DNA of 60,000 nucleotides from the NCBI GenBank assembly GCA_014529385.2, contig CM043966.1, positions 105,289,087 through 105,349,086 on the forward strand, given 5' to 3'. This DNA comes from Adiantum capillus-veneris. Its lineage: Eukaryota; Streptophyta; Polypodiopsida; Polypodiales; Pteridaceae. Made by a program: the position numbers and the translations under genes. Shown here piece after piece: positions 1 through 11,234 of the stretch (position 1 is its first letter; every line of letters begins with the position of its first letter). The notes under the pieces are model-generated. The model was not told the DNA's origin. It did no database searches and saw only the letters and a list, made by a program, of their open reading frames with translations.

Positions 1-1370
1 GCCATAAGTCGAAAAACTAGTGGTTTTTAGCTCAAATTTGACATTTTCCTCGTTCAAAACTTATTTTGAAAGGTTCACTTTACGAACAAGTCCACAAGAG
101 AGATCCATTCTAATTTAAGGCCTAATTTGGAGACCAAAGCTTTGCAATATAAGTTGCATTTTTACGAGAGTTTCATCATGGGGTTATGGCACTTGCTCCA
201 AGTTTGATAAAAAAATGATAACCCTAATCTCGTCCTTGATGGTGGAGGTCAACATGCAAGTTTAAATGGATTGCTACTTCCCAGCTGTGATATAAACAGG
301 CGTTGGGTATGTGGCCTATGCCCCGACACATTGGTGTGTACCATCTCCACTTTAGTTGGCAATCAATAGGGAATCATATGACACCATGTGTGCTTGGGTG
401 AGTTGCACAAGGAGCCAAGGAGATGCCCCCACGTGGAGAAATCAAACCCCTATTGCAGGAGGAGCCTTTGGAGGCCACTTTGGAGTTTCCCTTTGTCCTT
501 GGGGGATAATACCATTTGGCCCTTGTGAGATGCACCTAGTCATTGTACTATCACTTATACTTGCCATGCTACGGCCACACAACCACATCTTGTACACATT
601 CTAGTGTTGCTAGTCCATTTCATGATCAAATCTTTTCTATTGGTTTACACCTTGAGCATTGTGTCATTGCTATGTGTCTTCATTCACCATGAATTCTACC
701 CTAATTATGCCCCCATAACCCTCACAACTGTCATAAGGGCTTCCTCTACTAATTAGCACCTTCCATTGAGTTTACTCACCCTCTAATCAATTCCTTGATT
801 TACTATATGTGGACAAGCTCATGTCAAATTTCCATTGAGCCCCTACCTTCCATAGCTAGATCAAATTCGATTAAGAGTTTGTAAGTTGTATTGCATCGCA
901 CTTAGATTTTGGCATTCAAGCAATCCTCCCAAGATAGATAGGTTGGGTACGCTCTAACTAGTTCCCAAACAATTTCTACTTCGTGATCACTTAATCTAAC
1001 TGTGCATTTTTTGATCGATTTTTGCAACCAAATCCTTCAAGTTTGATCCATTTGAGTCAATGTAATCCTTTCATTGTGAGTCTGTGACATGAGCCATTTT
1101 CATGATCTTTCATTGGACGTCTCTCTCCTTGAAGGGGGGTTTCTCACTATCCCCTTAGATACAATAGGTTTCCCTATCAAGGGATCACACTCATTGATCA
1201 ACAATGGTAGTGAGGTCTTTTTAAAGCTCATTGACAAGAGCCATTTCAAAACAACGACTTCAAGGCTTTCCGACTTCAAATGGATTGAAAGGTTCTTCAA
1301 CTCTAAAACTTCTATAAACAATGTGCTCAAAATTTTTCAAGACCAAAGCAAAGGGAAATCTCTCTCTCTT
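1..1370. other. No gene recognised
   Basis: This AT-moderate stretch carries only short, unconvincing open frames. None has a recognisable motif and no tRNA-like or LTR-like structure was seen. It is the left flank of the gypsy element that starts at 1391. It may be old decayed repeat DNA, but I cannot assign it. Confidence 0.5.
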
Positions 1371-1392
1371 TGTGTGTGTGTGTGTGTGTGTG
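1371..1392. repeat. (TG)n microsatellite at the left edge of the gypsy element
   Basis: About eleven TG units directly abut and merge with the TGTAAC terminus of the left LTR, after a short CT tract. Because the LTR itself starts with TG, the exact border is ambiguous by a few bases. This tract replaces any target-site duplication that might have been here. Confidence 0.85.
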
Positions 1393-2758
1393 TAACATTT
1401 AATGCACTAGTAACTTGTGTGTAGTGAAAATTGATAGCATAGTGAGAATTTCATTAAGAACAAGTTCCTAATGAGCAAAGAGAGAGTACTTAATTTAAGA
1501 AAGCAACCTAGAAATTTACACCTAGCTAATTTGGCATTGACAATACTTGAAAAGAGAGAGAAATAGAACAATTGACAACAGTTGAGGACCGGATTTACAT
1601 GTAGCCGCAGTCCCCCCTCCATAAAGGCTTTGTATTATAGCTTCTCCCATCAAAGGAGATTTTTGTACAATACAATTATGGCGTTCCTTAATAAAACTCG
1701 TTGGTACAATGAAGATGGAAGCTTCATGTACCAAATTATGCTTGAAAAACACACCTAGTGTCCCTAGCCTCAGTCCCAAGACCTCACACACCTTCAAAAT
1801 TGGTGAGAGCTAGAGGAAAGATTGAGAGGAAGAAGGTGTATCTTACGAGAAAGAAGCATTCTCCTGACATAATCACTCTATTAGCATATCTTAGCTTAGT
1901 AATTAGCATGGTAGAGGAGATGAGCATGCCATTGAAGTGTGGCTTTTGGTTGGATTTGCATTCCATAGCCAAGAGTTGTTGGTGTAGGTCTCTACTTCTC
2001 AATGCTTGAAGAAGGAGATGGAGTTCTTCTTGCACACATGAGTTGTGTGTGTGTGTGTGTGTGGCAATGAGTTAGAGTAAAATGCAGCCTTCTCTCTTAT
2101 CTTGGCCGACCTCTCTTGCTCTTTGCTCATGGTGGCATCCCATTGGCTCCTGTAAAGCTTAGCCAAACACAAATTAGAAGCATGGTTGTTAGCCTTTTGA
2201 CAAGTGTCCCCCTTTCCCCTTTTGTGAGAGCTTTAAGTAATTTAATAATTCAACTAAACTCTTATTGGACCTCTTAGTCTTTTGGCCAATAGGAATCAGG
2301 TAAGCCATTTGGTTGTTGAATGCTCATTGGACCCCTTGGTATACTGACCAATAGTCTTCTAGGGAGCTTAGATTCTATTGGTTCTTTTATCAAGCATTTT
2401 GAAATTGATTAGACTAAATTTACTCTAGCTTAATTCTCATTGTTCCACCTCTATGGGAATCCAATAGGATTTGAGGGGAGATTGGGAGCAATTGGCCTAG
2501 GAGCTTGACATGTGCCCAATAATCCCTTTGTGTAAAGGGGGAGCCTTCGAGTGTGTGTGTGTGTTTCTCTGTCATCCCCTACAATAATGGCTTTTCCCCT
2601 CCTTCCTAGGGATGTGGGAAGACGTTTTAGTCTTCCCGTGACCATTCAATTTTTCCCTTGCTTTGGGCATTGGATAAATGAGTTAATTTTTGGAACCTTA
2701 GCCTATGGAAGTCTTAATGGAGCTGAACCTTAGGTCTTTTAAGCCCCATTGAAGCACA
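1391..2758 (-). repeat. 3' LTR of the gypsy element
   Basis: On the plus strand it reads TGTAACATTT at the left end and GAAGCACA at the right, giving the usual TG...CA ends. It aligns with 8420-9808 along its full length. It contains two (TG)n tracts, near 2045 and 2551, which differ in length from those in the other LTR. Confidence 0.92.
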
Positions 2759-2770
2759 TTTCTCTTTTGC
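2759..2770 (-). other. Polypurine tract of the gypsy element
   Basis: Read on the minus strand, the sequence directly before the 3' LTR is GCAAAAGAGAAA. A purine-rich run at this position is where plus-strand DNA synthesis is primed in LTR retrotransposons. Position and composition are the only evidence. Confidence 0.65.
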
Positions 2771-3400
2771 AGATTGTCCCCCTTTGGATCCCTATTTTCC
2801 CTCCTTTGGATCCCTGACAGAGAGTGGTAGACTTACCAATATTCTAGCTTTTACTCCCTTGGTACTTTCCCATGTTAAATGATCAGTTTAACATGAGAAA
2901 ATCATTTGGGAGTATTGGATATTAGTTTTTATGACATTAGCTCTCTCTTGAAATCGTAGTCGTTCTTGACTATGAGGTAGAGAAGATAAAGCATATTCAT
3001 TAATCCGTTTGCTAGCAGGTAGAGGATCCCTATTTTGCCCTACGACACCGTTCCAAAATGGATGACTAGTCCATTTGGTGCTTGAGAGCCTTAGCTACCG
3101 CAAGCATGTCTACACATTAGTCCGTATCAATCTTCCATAGCAGAGTGACAAAGTCTACTTGGTGTTCAAGAGACGTTGTCCCCACAAACATGATCCTAAG
3201 CATGCATATTTATTAACATGTGCACACAATAAAGAAAAAGAGAGTCTTATAAGACAAAAACTTTGTTCATTTAAAGGTATTCATATTTGCCTACTCTAGG
3301 GAATCATTGTAAATAAGCATTGACAAGGTTTAGGTTATCCTTTAATTGTATGCCTTGCATCCATATAGCATCTTCAAAAGGATAATTTTTAACTTTGATA
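2771..3400. other. Non-coding 3' internal region of the gypsy element
   Basis: This lies between the chromodomain-like end of pol and the polypurine tract of the minus-strand element. It has no open frame with recognisable similarity. It probably represents the 3' untranslated internal region, possibly with decayed coding sequence at its right end. Confidence 0.5.
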
Positions 3401-3405
3401 AGATA

Positions 3406-4098
3406 TCATTGGATATTTTTATCGCCTTGTAATACCTTGTCTTCGTGTTGGAGAATGGACTCGGGTTGCATCACCTCTTCTTGGTCCTCGATCTCTGGTG
3501 GGTCTTCAATAATTGCTTCTTGAGGTGGCTCTCCTTTGTAAGGCTTTAGTAGGCTCACGTGGAAAGCATTGTGTATGAGCCAATGGCTGGGCAACTTGAG
3601 TCAATAGGCCATATCATTCATTGGCCTAAGAATATGAAGGGGACCATAGTACCTTTTTGCTAACTTAGCATAGTACTTTTGGTGTCCCATAGGATTCTTT
3701 CTCGTTGTGTGCCTTAATCAAACCTTGGGAAACTTAAGCAAGACCCAATCATTTTGTTTAAAGGTTAGGGCTCTTCTGTGTTTATCAGCAAACACCCTTT
3801 TGCCTTTGCTGAGAGATGGATATAGCATCCTTAATATTTTGGAAAGATTCTTACAGGTCTCGTCTATATTCAGCTGCAACGAATTCTTACCATGTACCTT
3901 GAGTAGCAAGGGACTTTTTGATCTTCCCTCTATCACCTCAAAAGGTGATTTTGTCGTGGAAGTATGTACAATGTTATTGTAAGCATACTCCACTAAGGGT
4001 TGATACTTCTCCCATTGGGACTTTTGATCTACTTCTATGACATAAACTTTTAGTAGATCAAGAATTGTTAGGCTAGCTATTTCACTTTGGCCATCCAT
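3406..4098 (-). pseudogene. Gypsy integrase C-terminus and chromodomain-like tail
   Basis: Two minus-strand frames continue integrase. The first (3718-4098) begins MDGQSE, which matches the end of the PQTDGQSE motif carrying the catalytic Glu. It continues through LPLVEYAYNN-like sequence (here QPLVEYAYNN) to the basic DWVLLKFPK segment typical of gypsy integrase C-terminal domains. The second (3406-3594) starts near HWLIHNAFHVSLLKPY, the conserved VFHVSxLK motif, followed by an acidic stretch where chromodomains begin in chromoviruses. The frames are separated by stops, so no continuous protein is made. Assignment to integrase is firm; the chromodomain call rests on position and partial sequence. 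Confidence 0.82.
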
Positions 4099-4159
4099 TT
4101 GGGGAATGATAGGCCAAAGAGAAGTTTAGCATTGTAACTAAATTCTCAAAGAGGCCCTT

Positions 4160-4705
4160 CTAAAAGTTTTTGGTCATTCTAGGATCTCTATCCGACACTA
4201 TGGACATTGGCAAGCTGTGGTACTTGAAGATTTGTGATATAAAGAGGGTTGCCATTTGATGGGCCTTGATAGTCTGTATGAAATGTGATTGTTTGCTAAA
4301 CCTGTCTACTATTGTCCATATTCCCGTATTCCCATGGATAGACTTGGGAAATACAAAGATAAAATCCATGGATATGCTCTCCCATGGTGAATTAGGGATT
4401 GGCAACAGCTGAAGCAATCCAGGTTGCTTCCCTCTATCAAACTTTGTCTTTTGGCATACCACACACTGAATCCCTCTATGCCTTACATAAGGAGGAGCAT
4501 GAGATTCATACAATACTTTCTCACGTAGTGAGTTAGTAACGCATAGTCTATTTCCATAGAGAATATAACCATCTTGTAAAGTAAATGGTCCCTCTTTCTT
4601 CCCTAATGCAACATCTAAAATCACATCTCTAAAATTGGGATCAAAAGCATACTCATCTATCATACAAGATAGATCATTGTGAGTTGCTATGGAAACCGCA
4701 TTCAC
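4160..4705 (-). pseudogene. Gypsy integrase, zinc-binding and catalytic core
   Basis: A 181-residue open frame. Integrase inserts retroelement cDNA into chromosomal DNA. The N-terminal zinc-binding motif is damaged: residues like SHAPPYVRHRGIQ run straight into CVVCQKTK, so most of the spacer between the His pair and the Cys pair is deleted. The core has the first catalytic Asp in SMDFIF and the second in VSDRDPRMT; the catalytic Glu lies in the next frame at 3718-4098. The frame ends before the third acidic residue, so even this best-preserved piece could not be active alone. It lies downstream of RNase H, as expected for Ty3/gypsy order. Confidence 0.88.
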
Positions 4706-5317
4706 TCTCGATCATCTTGAGAGTGCATCAACTACTGGATTATGCTCACCAGCAATGTGAGCAATATGAAAATAAAATTGCGAAAGGGAATTTTCCCACC
4801 TCATTTGTTTGTTGGAGAGTTTGGTGTGCATCATGAAGTACTTAAGGCTTTGGTGATCCGTTCGCAGAATGAAAGGAGTCCCCAGTAAATAGTGCTTCCA
4901 CGAATCTAGAGCATGTAGAACTGCTAAGAGTTCCTTCTCATATATGCCTAGTGCTTGCTCAACATGGTCAAGCCTTCAACTTTCATAGGCTATGGTGTGC
5001 CCTTCTTGGAGCAAAACAACTCCAAGGCAATCACCACAAGCATCACATTGGACCTCAAATGGCTTTGAGAGATCCGGCAGTGTAAGCACAAGTTGAGAGA
5101 TAAGCTTATCTTTAAGCTTTTTGAAAGCATTTTTCTCCTTGGTGGACCATATATACCTAAAATTTTTCTTTATTAGGTCATGTATTGGTCCCGCGATTTG
5201 TGAGAAGTTTTCTATGAAGCGTCTATAGTATGCACACATACTTATAAAGCTTCTTAATTCATACAGATTCCTTGGATTAGGCCATCCTTTTACTACCTCT
5301 AGCTTTGATGGATCCAT
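4706..5317 (-). pseudogene. Gypsy RT thumb/connection and RNase H, broken
   Basis: The open part (4976-5317) starts with MDPSKLEVVKGWP and continues through LRSFISMCAYYRRFI, the conserved connection region after gypsy RT (usually LRSFLGLxxYYRRFI). It ends with PFEVQCDACGDCLGVVL and IAYES, the start of RNase H including its first acidic residue. The rest of RNase H (4706-4975) has no long open frame, although a segment matching SLKYFMMHTKLSNKQMRW-type RNase H sequence can be read there. RNase H removes the RNA strand during reverse transcription; this copy cannot be complete. Confidence 0.84.
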
Positions 5318-5346
5318 TTGGATGCCATCTTGAGAGATAATGTGAC

Positions 5347-5706
5347 CTAAGTACTGAATCTCTTGTATTCTTTTGATAAATTAGAGTAAATGATTATATC
5401 ATTGAAGAACACTCTAGTAAAGGTTTGGTGATGCCTGAATAGCTTCTCCATCAAGTGGTTACATGTGGCTAGTGCATTGGTCAAGCGAAAAGGAATGACA
5501 ATGTACTCGTGAAGACCAAACATAGTGAGAAATGTGGTCTTTACAATGTCTTGATCAACTATCCTTACTTGATGGTAGCCACTTTTTAGGTCAATTCTAC
5601 TGAAGTAGGTCGACCCTTGTAGCTTATCAAATAGGTCTTCTACCCGTGGAAGAGGAAACCTATTCTTGATAGTGATCCTATTTAGTGCTCTATAGTCGAC
5701 ACACAT
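5347..5706 (-). pseudogene. Gypsy reverse transcriptase core with FFND active site
   Basis: A 119-residue frame covering the RT fingers and palm. It has the conserved MCVDYRALNRITIKNRFPLP and [13 protein letters not shown] blocks. The catalytic box, normally F/Y-x-D-D, reads VFFNDIIIYS, so the first Asp of the catalytic pair (codon at 5401-5403) has become Asn. That change should abolish polymerase activity even without the frame breaks on either side. It overlaps the upstream frame by a few codons in a different phase, which marks a frameshift near 5690-5706. Confidence 0.88.
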
Positions 5707-6311
5707 ATGATATGTGCCGTGTCTTTCTTTTCAACTAATAACACTGGTAAACAAAATGGAGATGAGCTAGGCGTAACCATGCCTTTCTCTACTAACTTAT
5801 GCACTTGCTGCATAATCTCCTCTTGTTGAGCTTTGGAAACTCTATAAGGAGGTTTATTAGGCGGTGAACTTCCTGGAAGAAGTTCAATTGCATGGTCATC
5901 ATTGCCTTGTTTTGGAGGTAGTTCACAAGGGATGTCGTCAATAAAAACATCTTGGAACCCCTTGAGGAAGTTGGATAACTCTGATTTCTTTTGACTATTT
6001 ATATTTTCTTTTGCTAAAGCATTGAGTTCATTTTGAGAATCTTTAACAAAAATTATGTACACAAAAATAGAGCTCTTTATTGACTTATTGAAAGCTTGCT
6101 TATGTACGTCAAGGGGTATGGTACTACCCAACTCCTTAGCATCTATGTACATATCTTTATCCCTAAACCTAAAGTAGATTTTCCTTTTAGGGAATTTAGC
6201 ATTGGAAGCCATGCGATCAAACCATGGTGCCCCTATGATTGCATCCTCATGCTTGAGAGGAGAGATGAAGAAATCCTCCTTGTCCACATAGCTTTGGACA
6301 TGTAGCCTCAA
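5682..6311 (-). pseudogene. Gypsy protease C-terminal half and RT N-terminus
   Basis: A 209-residue frame. Its first part contains HEDAIIGAPWFDRM, the hydrophobic-Gly-x-Pro-Trp motif (usually ILGxPW) of the second half of retropepsins. A linker follows, then DDIPCELPPKQGNDDHAIEL and PPNKPPYRVS, the conserved lead-in to gypsy RT. SSSPFCLPVLLVEKKD is the first RT block. Protease and RT are therefore joined in one frame, as in a pol polyprotein. The catalytic Asp of the protease lies upstream and out of frame. Confidence 0.86.
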
Positions 6312-6476
6312 TTTCCCAATTAGGGAGTGACCGAGGCTTCTTGCCCCTTGAAAGCACCATCGACAGGTAGGACATCTCCCATCTCATAGGCTTGGATGCC
6401 TAACTTCGTGGCCAACTTTGTGGATTTGAAATTGTGAGTAGAACCAGGTCAAAGAGAATAAAAGCATCATGTTCTC
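6312..6476 (-). pseudogene. Gypsy protease catalytic region, frameshifted in the active site
   Basis: Reading the minus strand from about 6455, the codons TTT GAC give Phe-Asp. The next clear coding frame then begins with PGSTHNFKSTK, one base out of phase. The combined pattern is that of F-D-(S/T)-G-(S/A)-T-H-N-F, the gypsy retropepsin active site. A one-base loss between the Asp and Gly codons best explains it. After the motif the frame runs on through LATKLGIQAYEMGDVLPV towards the frame at 5682-6311. Confidence 0.78.
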
Positions 6477-7115
6477 TTACCTTTCCCCAAGCATGGCATA
6501 GAGAGATCCTTTGAGATGAGCATCCTCTTCTTGAATTTTGACCAAGGTAGCTCTAGGAGACTCATTATGTGTATTCTTGTTGGGGCAAGCATGGTAGGCA
6601 TGCCCTTGCTCTCCACACTTGAAACAATGGTTATCTTTTTGATAACGCTCTAGCTCTTCAGGAGAGAGTTTATTTTTGCTTTTATAAACTCCCTTATCCT
6701 TAGCTTTGTTGTTGTTGGCGTTGCCTTTGGGAGACTTTTGGACATTTTCCTTCCCCTTAGGCTCGTTACGGTCCTTGTTTTCTGTGGGCTTAAGATTTCT
6801 CTTAGCCCCTTGTTGGAAATTGATTCTTGAAGCCACCATGGTATGGTGTATGACCGCAAGTATGGTGCATGGCCTTTGGGAGTTAACATACTCCGCCATA
6901 TCCTTAGTTAGACCCGCACAAAATTGTTGTTTTTGCTCTCCAAAATCCATCTTTTTGAAAATAGTGGCTTTGAGATGTAAATACCAAAACTTGTCTACAT
7001 ATTTGTGAATAGATTCGTAGGGAGAGAGCTTCAAGATTCGCCATTCGGTTAGTACTTTGTGTTTGGCATCGATAGCCAAAACTACTTCATGATGGAAGCT
7101 CTTAAAGATTTCCAT
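6477..7115 (-). pseudogene. Gypsy gag, C-terminal part with zinc knuckle
   Basis: A 212-residue frame. Gag is the structural protein that packages the element RNA. The first third matches the gag capsid-like fold of plant gypsy elements (EWRILKLSPYESIHKYVDKF, then FCAGLTKDM). A basic linker rich in Lys and Asn follows. A CCHC zinc knuckle, CFKCGEQGHAYHAC, binds nucleic acid. It lies directly downstream of the N-terminal gag frame at 7139-8092 but in a different phase, so one frameshift near 7116-7138 splits the original protein. Confidence 0.88.
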
Positions 7116-7138
7116 GTTTGTGGAGCTTCACTGTTTGC

Positions 7139-8092
7139 TCATAGGCTAGACCACCATTGCTTGGCGGATTTTTGAAAATGCATAGCTACATGATGTAGCT
7201 TAGAGAACTCCGTGAAGCCCTCATCTCCAAATTCCGCATTGAATTGTTGAATAAAGGCCAAGACTTTGTCCGTAGCACCAAAAGTGCCATTGTAGGTAAG
7301 GAAAGAGTTGTTCTTTCCTCCCTTTTTGAACTTTTTGAGCTTGGACAACCTCTTCCAGACGACACAAGATTTACTATGGCCTCTTCTTATAGGTGGTTCA
7401 AGAGCTGCACCATCACTTTCTTTAGAAGAGGAAGAGTATGAGGAAGATGGAGAAGAGGGTGACCTCTTTCTTGCCTTTTTCTTCCCTTGTTCCTCCTTGT
7501 CTGGACCATCAATTTCTTCAAAAGAGGAAGAGGATGAAGAAGATGGAGAAGAGGGTGACCTCTTTCTCGTCTTTTTCTTCTCTCGTTTTCCCTCTTCTCT
7601 CTTTGACTTATGGTGTAGAGAAGTATGCGATGGTATTCTCCATTTATGGGGTGTTGGAGAGCGTTTTGCCTGCCGTCTTTGTGGAGACATGTTAGCCAAG
7701 GTGGCAGGAGACTCACTTCTTTCTTGTTCTCTCGGTGGGGGCTCTACCATTGAAACTTGGGTTTTCTTTTGTGAAGGAGATGTGTCATCGAGTAGTAGAT
7801 TTTTGAGCCCTTCATATGGATCCTTGTCTTCTTCCCGTAACAGAGAGAGTCCTCTTTTGAAAGTCTCACTAGGAGCTTTCCTAGGTACTCTCTCTTCTTG
7901 GTGGGGAGTTTGGAAAATACCATGGGTGCACAATTGTAGTAGCATTTCACCTTGGAGGGATGGATTGCCCAGGTCTTGTTGAAGCCTAGAAACAAAATAG
8001 TTCACAAGAATAGGGGCATCATTAGTTGCTCTTTCATTAGCAAAATCAAAGCTATCAATGTTCATTTCAATATATTTTCCCTTGTTAGCCAT
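7139..8092 (-). pseudogene. Gypsy gag, N-terminal part
   Basis: A 317-residue frame whose Met at 8092 lies about 330 bases after the 5' LTR, a sensible gag start. The middle has two near-identical blocks of Lys/Arg followed by Ser-rich runs (KARKRSPSSPSSS-like, near residues 180-220), an internal duplication of about 108 bases in DNA. The C-terminal part, ending in VAMHFQKSAKQWWSSL, matches the start of the gypsy gag fold (the usual L.G.A..WW). The protein continues in another phase at 7115. Confidence 0.84.
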
Positions 8093-8401
8093 ACTAGCAA
8101 ATTTAAGGTGTAAATTTTTACTTGTAATTTGTCACTTCAAGCCCTAGCTGCTACAGAGCCAAGACAACACCGCTTCCTATCAAGCTTCTAATAGCTCAAT
8201 AATGGTTAAGCCATAGGCAAGCCCCGTAGGACTCCATTATTAAGACCATATCTCTCGATGGTATCCCCGTTAACTGCATAAAGTATACGTGCTTCAAGGA
8301 TGAAAAATCCCTATTCTACTTACTCTTTTGCATTTAATAAATGACACCAACCATTTGTAGGAAGCTTGATGAACTCTCTTCTTGAGCAAGAAAAGAGAAA
8401 C
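8093..8401. other. 5' untranslated region of the gypsy element
   Basis: This lies between the gag start at 8092 and the primer binding site. No open frame or structure was recognised. Its position makes it the leader of the element RNA. Confidence 0.55.
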
Positions 8402-8419
8402 CAATAGCTCTGATATCAA
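8402..8419 (-). other. Primer binding site (initiator Met tRNA type)
   Basis: Read on the minus strand, directly after the 5' LTR, the sequence is TTGATATCAGAGCTATTGG. It matches the common plant site TGGTATCAGAGC with one change. The primer for minus-strand synthesis is therefore inferred to be tRNA-iMet. Confidence 0.85.
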
Positions 8420-9808
8420 TGTAACATTTAATGCACTAGTAACTTGTGTGTAGTGGAAATTGATAACATAGTGAGCATTTCATTAAGAACAAGTTCCTAA
8501 TGAGCATAGAGAGAGTACTTAATTTAAGAAAGAAACCTAGCAATTTACACCTACCTAATTTGGCATTGAAAATACATGAAACAAGAGAGAGAAATAGAAC
8601 AATTGACAATAGTTGAGGACCAGATTTACATGGAGCCGGTCCCCCCTCCATAAAGGCTTTGTATTATAGCTTCTCCCATCAAAGGAGACTTTTGTACAAT
8701 ATAGTTCTTGTGTTCCTTTTGATAAAACTCATTGGTATAATGAAGATGGAAGCTTCATGTACCAAATTATTCTTGAAAAACACACCTAGTGTCCCTAGCC
8801 TCAATTCCCAAGACCTCACCCACCTTCACAAATGGTGAGAGCTATCAGGAAATGAGAAAAGATTGTAAGGAAGAAGGTGTATCTTACAAGAAAGAAGTAT
8901 TATCCTCACATAATCACTCTATTTGCATAGCTTAGCTTAGTAATTAGCATGGTAGAGGAGATGAGCATGCCATTGAAGCTTGGCTCTTGGTTGGATTTGC
9001 ATTCCATAGCCAAGAGTTGTTGGTGTAGGTCTCTACTTCTCAATGCTTGGAGAAGGAGATGGAGCTCTTCTTGCACACATGAGTTGTGTGTGTGTGTGTG
9101 TGTGTAGAAATGAGCTAGAGTAAAATGTAGCCTTCTCTCTCATCTTGGTCGACCCCTCTTGCTATTTGCTCATGCTGGCATCCCATTGGCTCTAGTAAAG
9201 CTTATCCAATCACAAATTAGAAGCATGGTTGATAGCCTTTTCACAAGTGTCTCCCTCTCCCCTTTTGTGAGAGCTTTAGGTAATTAAATAACTCAACTAA
9301 ACTCTCACTGGACCTCTTAGTCTTATTACGAATAGGAATCAGGCAAGACATTGGGTTGTTGAATGCTCATTGGACCCCTTGGTAGATTGTCCAATAGTCT
9401 TCTAGGGAGCTTAAATTCTATTGGTTCTTTTATCAAGTGTTTTTGAATTGATTAGACTAAGTTTACTCTAGCCTAATTCTCATTGGTCCACCTCTATGTG
9501 CATCCAATAGGATTTGAGGGGAGATTGGGAGCAATTGCCCTAGGAGCTTGACATGTGCCCAATAATCCCTTTGTGTAAAGGGGGGAGCCTTCGAGTGTGT
9601 GTGTGTGTGTGTGTTTCTCTGTCATCCCCTACAATAATGGCTTGCCCCCTCCTTCCTAGGGATGTGGGAAGACGTTTTAGTCTTCCGATGACCATCCAAT
9701 TTTCCCCTTGCTTTGGCCATTGGATAAATGAGTTAATTTTTGGAACCTTAGCCTATGGAAGTCTTAATGGAGCTGAACCTTAGGTCTTTTAAGCCCCATT
9801 GAAGCACA
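8420..9808 (-). repeat. 5' LTR of the gypsy element
   Basis: This full-length partner of 1391-2758 has the same TGTAACATTT and GAAGCACA ends. (TG)n tracts near 9084 and 9595 are longer than in the other copy, and many scattered base differences separate the two. It would carry the promoter of the element; no TATA box was assigned. Confidence 0.92.
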
Positions 9809-10500
9809 TTTCCAATATGAAGATAAAATATCTATGATTTTGTGTGCTCTTATCGTCAACTTTATCAATATAGTCATACTTTTAGAGCAAAAGGACCCCA
9901 CTCCTTCACTACAACAAGTTCTAAGTGCACTGCATGAAGAAGAAAAAGACTACATCAAGTGGACAAGAATATCTTGCATCATCACCATGTAGGGCAGCAT
10001 CAAATGGAAAGATGGGACACTTGAACTACTATGAGAACTCTATGAGTTGAACGTGGTTTGCTGATAGTTTTGAGGCATGGAAGAGTAGCATGCCATAAAC
10101 TTTCTTCAGCTGGTAGTCATAGACATGTAGTTTGTGTAAGGGTAGCTGGTATGGATGGAGAGTAGTGGACATGAGGCCTATACATAGCAGCTTCTACAAG
10201 CACCAATCAATGATTAAGGTTGGGTAGTAGGTTTGATGAGTAATAAAATGCACGCAAGGAGTGTAGCGTTGATTGGTAAGGTTGAGGCACTAATGGTGAA
10301 CTACCAATGCCACTAAGTAAAAGGTAGGTCACTTGTAGTAAAAGACTATGGATTTTTTGACATGCCACTGATCATCCAAACACGCTCTCTTAAAGAGCCC
10401 CCAATGCATGCATGCCTAACATGTGGCAGGTCCATCCCCTAGGTCCTCATACGCATGAGACCACCAACTTAAACCTTGTTTGAGACGTTTGTAGTACCTA
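9809..10500. other. No gene recognised
   Basis: No long open frame and no recognisable motif. It lies between the gypsy LTR and an older gypsy integrase tail, and may be the 3' part of that older element. Confidence 0.45.
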
Positions 10501-10985
10501 TATCTTGACATTACTCCCCTTTTGGAGAGTGTTTTTGTCCTTGAAAAAAATTTGGAATATGTCTTCTTAAGAACACTAATGTGGAACCTTCTTTAGGTCA
10601 ATCTTTCCACGTACCCAATTCTTGGTGACACATATGATAACGAGTTCATAAATTATGATAGTCAAGAATGCACTCAAGATCATGTGTCTAGGAGAGGTTC
10701 AATCAAATCAACAAAATATTGATGATCAAGTACATTGTCTTCTTTATGCAAGCATGTTTGTAAACAACTTACATGAAAAACCAAATGAAATGGAGAGCGC
10801 GGAGGTAAAGAAAGTGTGTAGGCCATATTGCCAAGTTGCTTGAGTATTTTGAATGGACCACAATATCTAGGAGATAATTTAGGGGTAGGAACATTTTTTT
10901 TAGACTTTTAAAGTGCTTTGGAACATGTAACAATATATCATGCCGAGTCTTATCGTAGCACGAGCAATTTTTTTTGAGAAAGCCA
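10500..10985 (-). pseudogene. Gypsy integrase C-terminal remnant
   Basis: The minus strand between about 10905 and 10740 reads KLSPRYCGPFKILKQLG, then a Pro-rich link and FHLVFHVSCL. These are the conserved KLxPRYxGPFxIL and HxVFHVSxL motifs of gypsy integrase C-terminal domains. Upstream is a basic VRHDILLHVPKHF-type segment; downstream (to about 10500) short pieces of a tail can be read in changing frames. The fragment belongs to a different copy from 1391-9808 because a complete LTR separates them. Its 5' side ends at the microsatellites at 11.05 kb. Confidence 0.75.
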
Positions 10986-11046
10986 AAAATCAATCGAGAT
11001 TCATAAAATGGAAGCCTTGCATAATGTGAGCAGTATGGACTATGTG

Positions 11047-11150
<104 letters not shown>

Positions 11151-11189
11151 CTAACCTCATGTAGATTGTAGCCGTGCACAAACAATAGA

Positions 11190-11191
<2 letters not shown>

Positions 11192-11232
<41 letters not shown>

Positions 11233-11234
11233 AT
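11192..11234. repeat. (TC)n microsatellite
   Basis: A nearly pure TC run with one TTT interruption, ending in CTCATACTTTTGG. The same ending, with one change, follows the long CT tract at 14.17-14.26 kb. Confidence 0.95.

Larger units (their letters stand above)
1391..9808 (-). mobile_element. Ty3/gypsy LTR retrotransposon (chromovirus-like), degenerate
   Basis: An 8.4-kb element on the minus strand, bounded by two related LTRs of about 1.37-1.39 kb. In its own orientation the LTRs start TGTGCTTC and end TGTTACA. Next to the 5' LTR is an initiator-Met-like primer site, and next to the 3' LTR a purine tract. The internal order is gag (two frames), protease, RT, RNase H, integrase, then a chromodomain-like tail, which is the Ty3/gypsy order. 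The coding region has many stops and frameshifts, including one in the protease active site, plus an FFND sequence at the RT catalytic site, so the copy is dead. No matching 5-bp target duplication is visible: gtgtg lies on the left and tttcc on the right. The LTRs differ by many substitutions and small indels, so this copy looks older than the copia elements in the window. Confidence 0.93.

Noticed and set aside
356-604. Short plus-strand open frame as a small gene
   Set aside because: 82 codons, no motif, no homolog recognised, and composition like the surrounding non-coding sequence.
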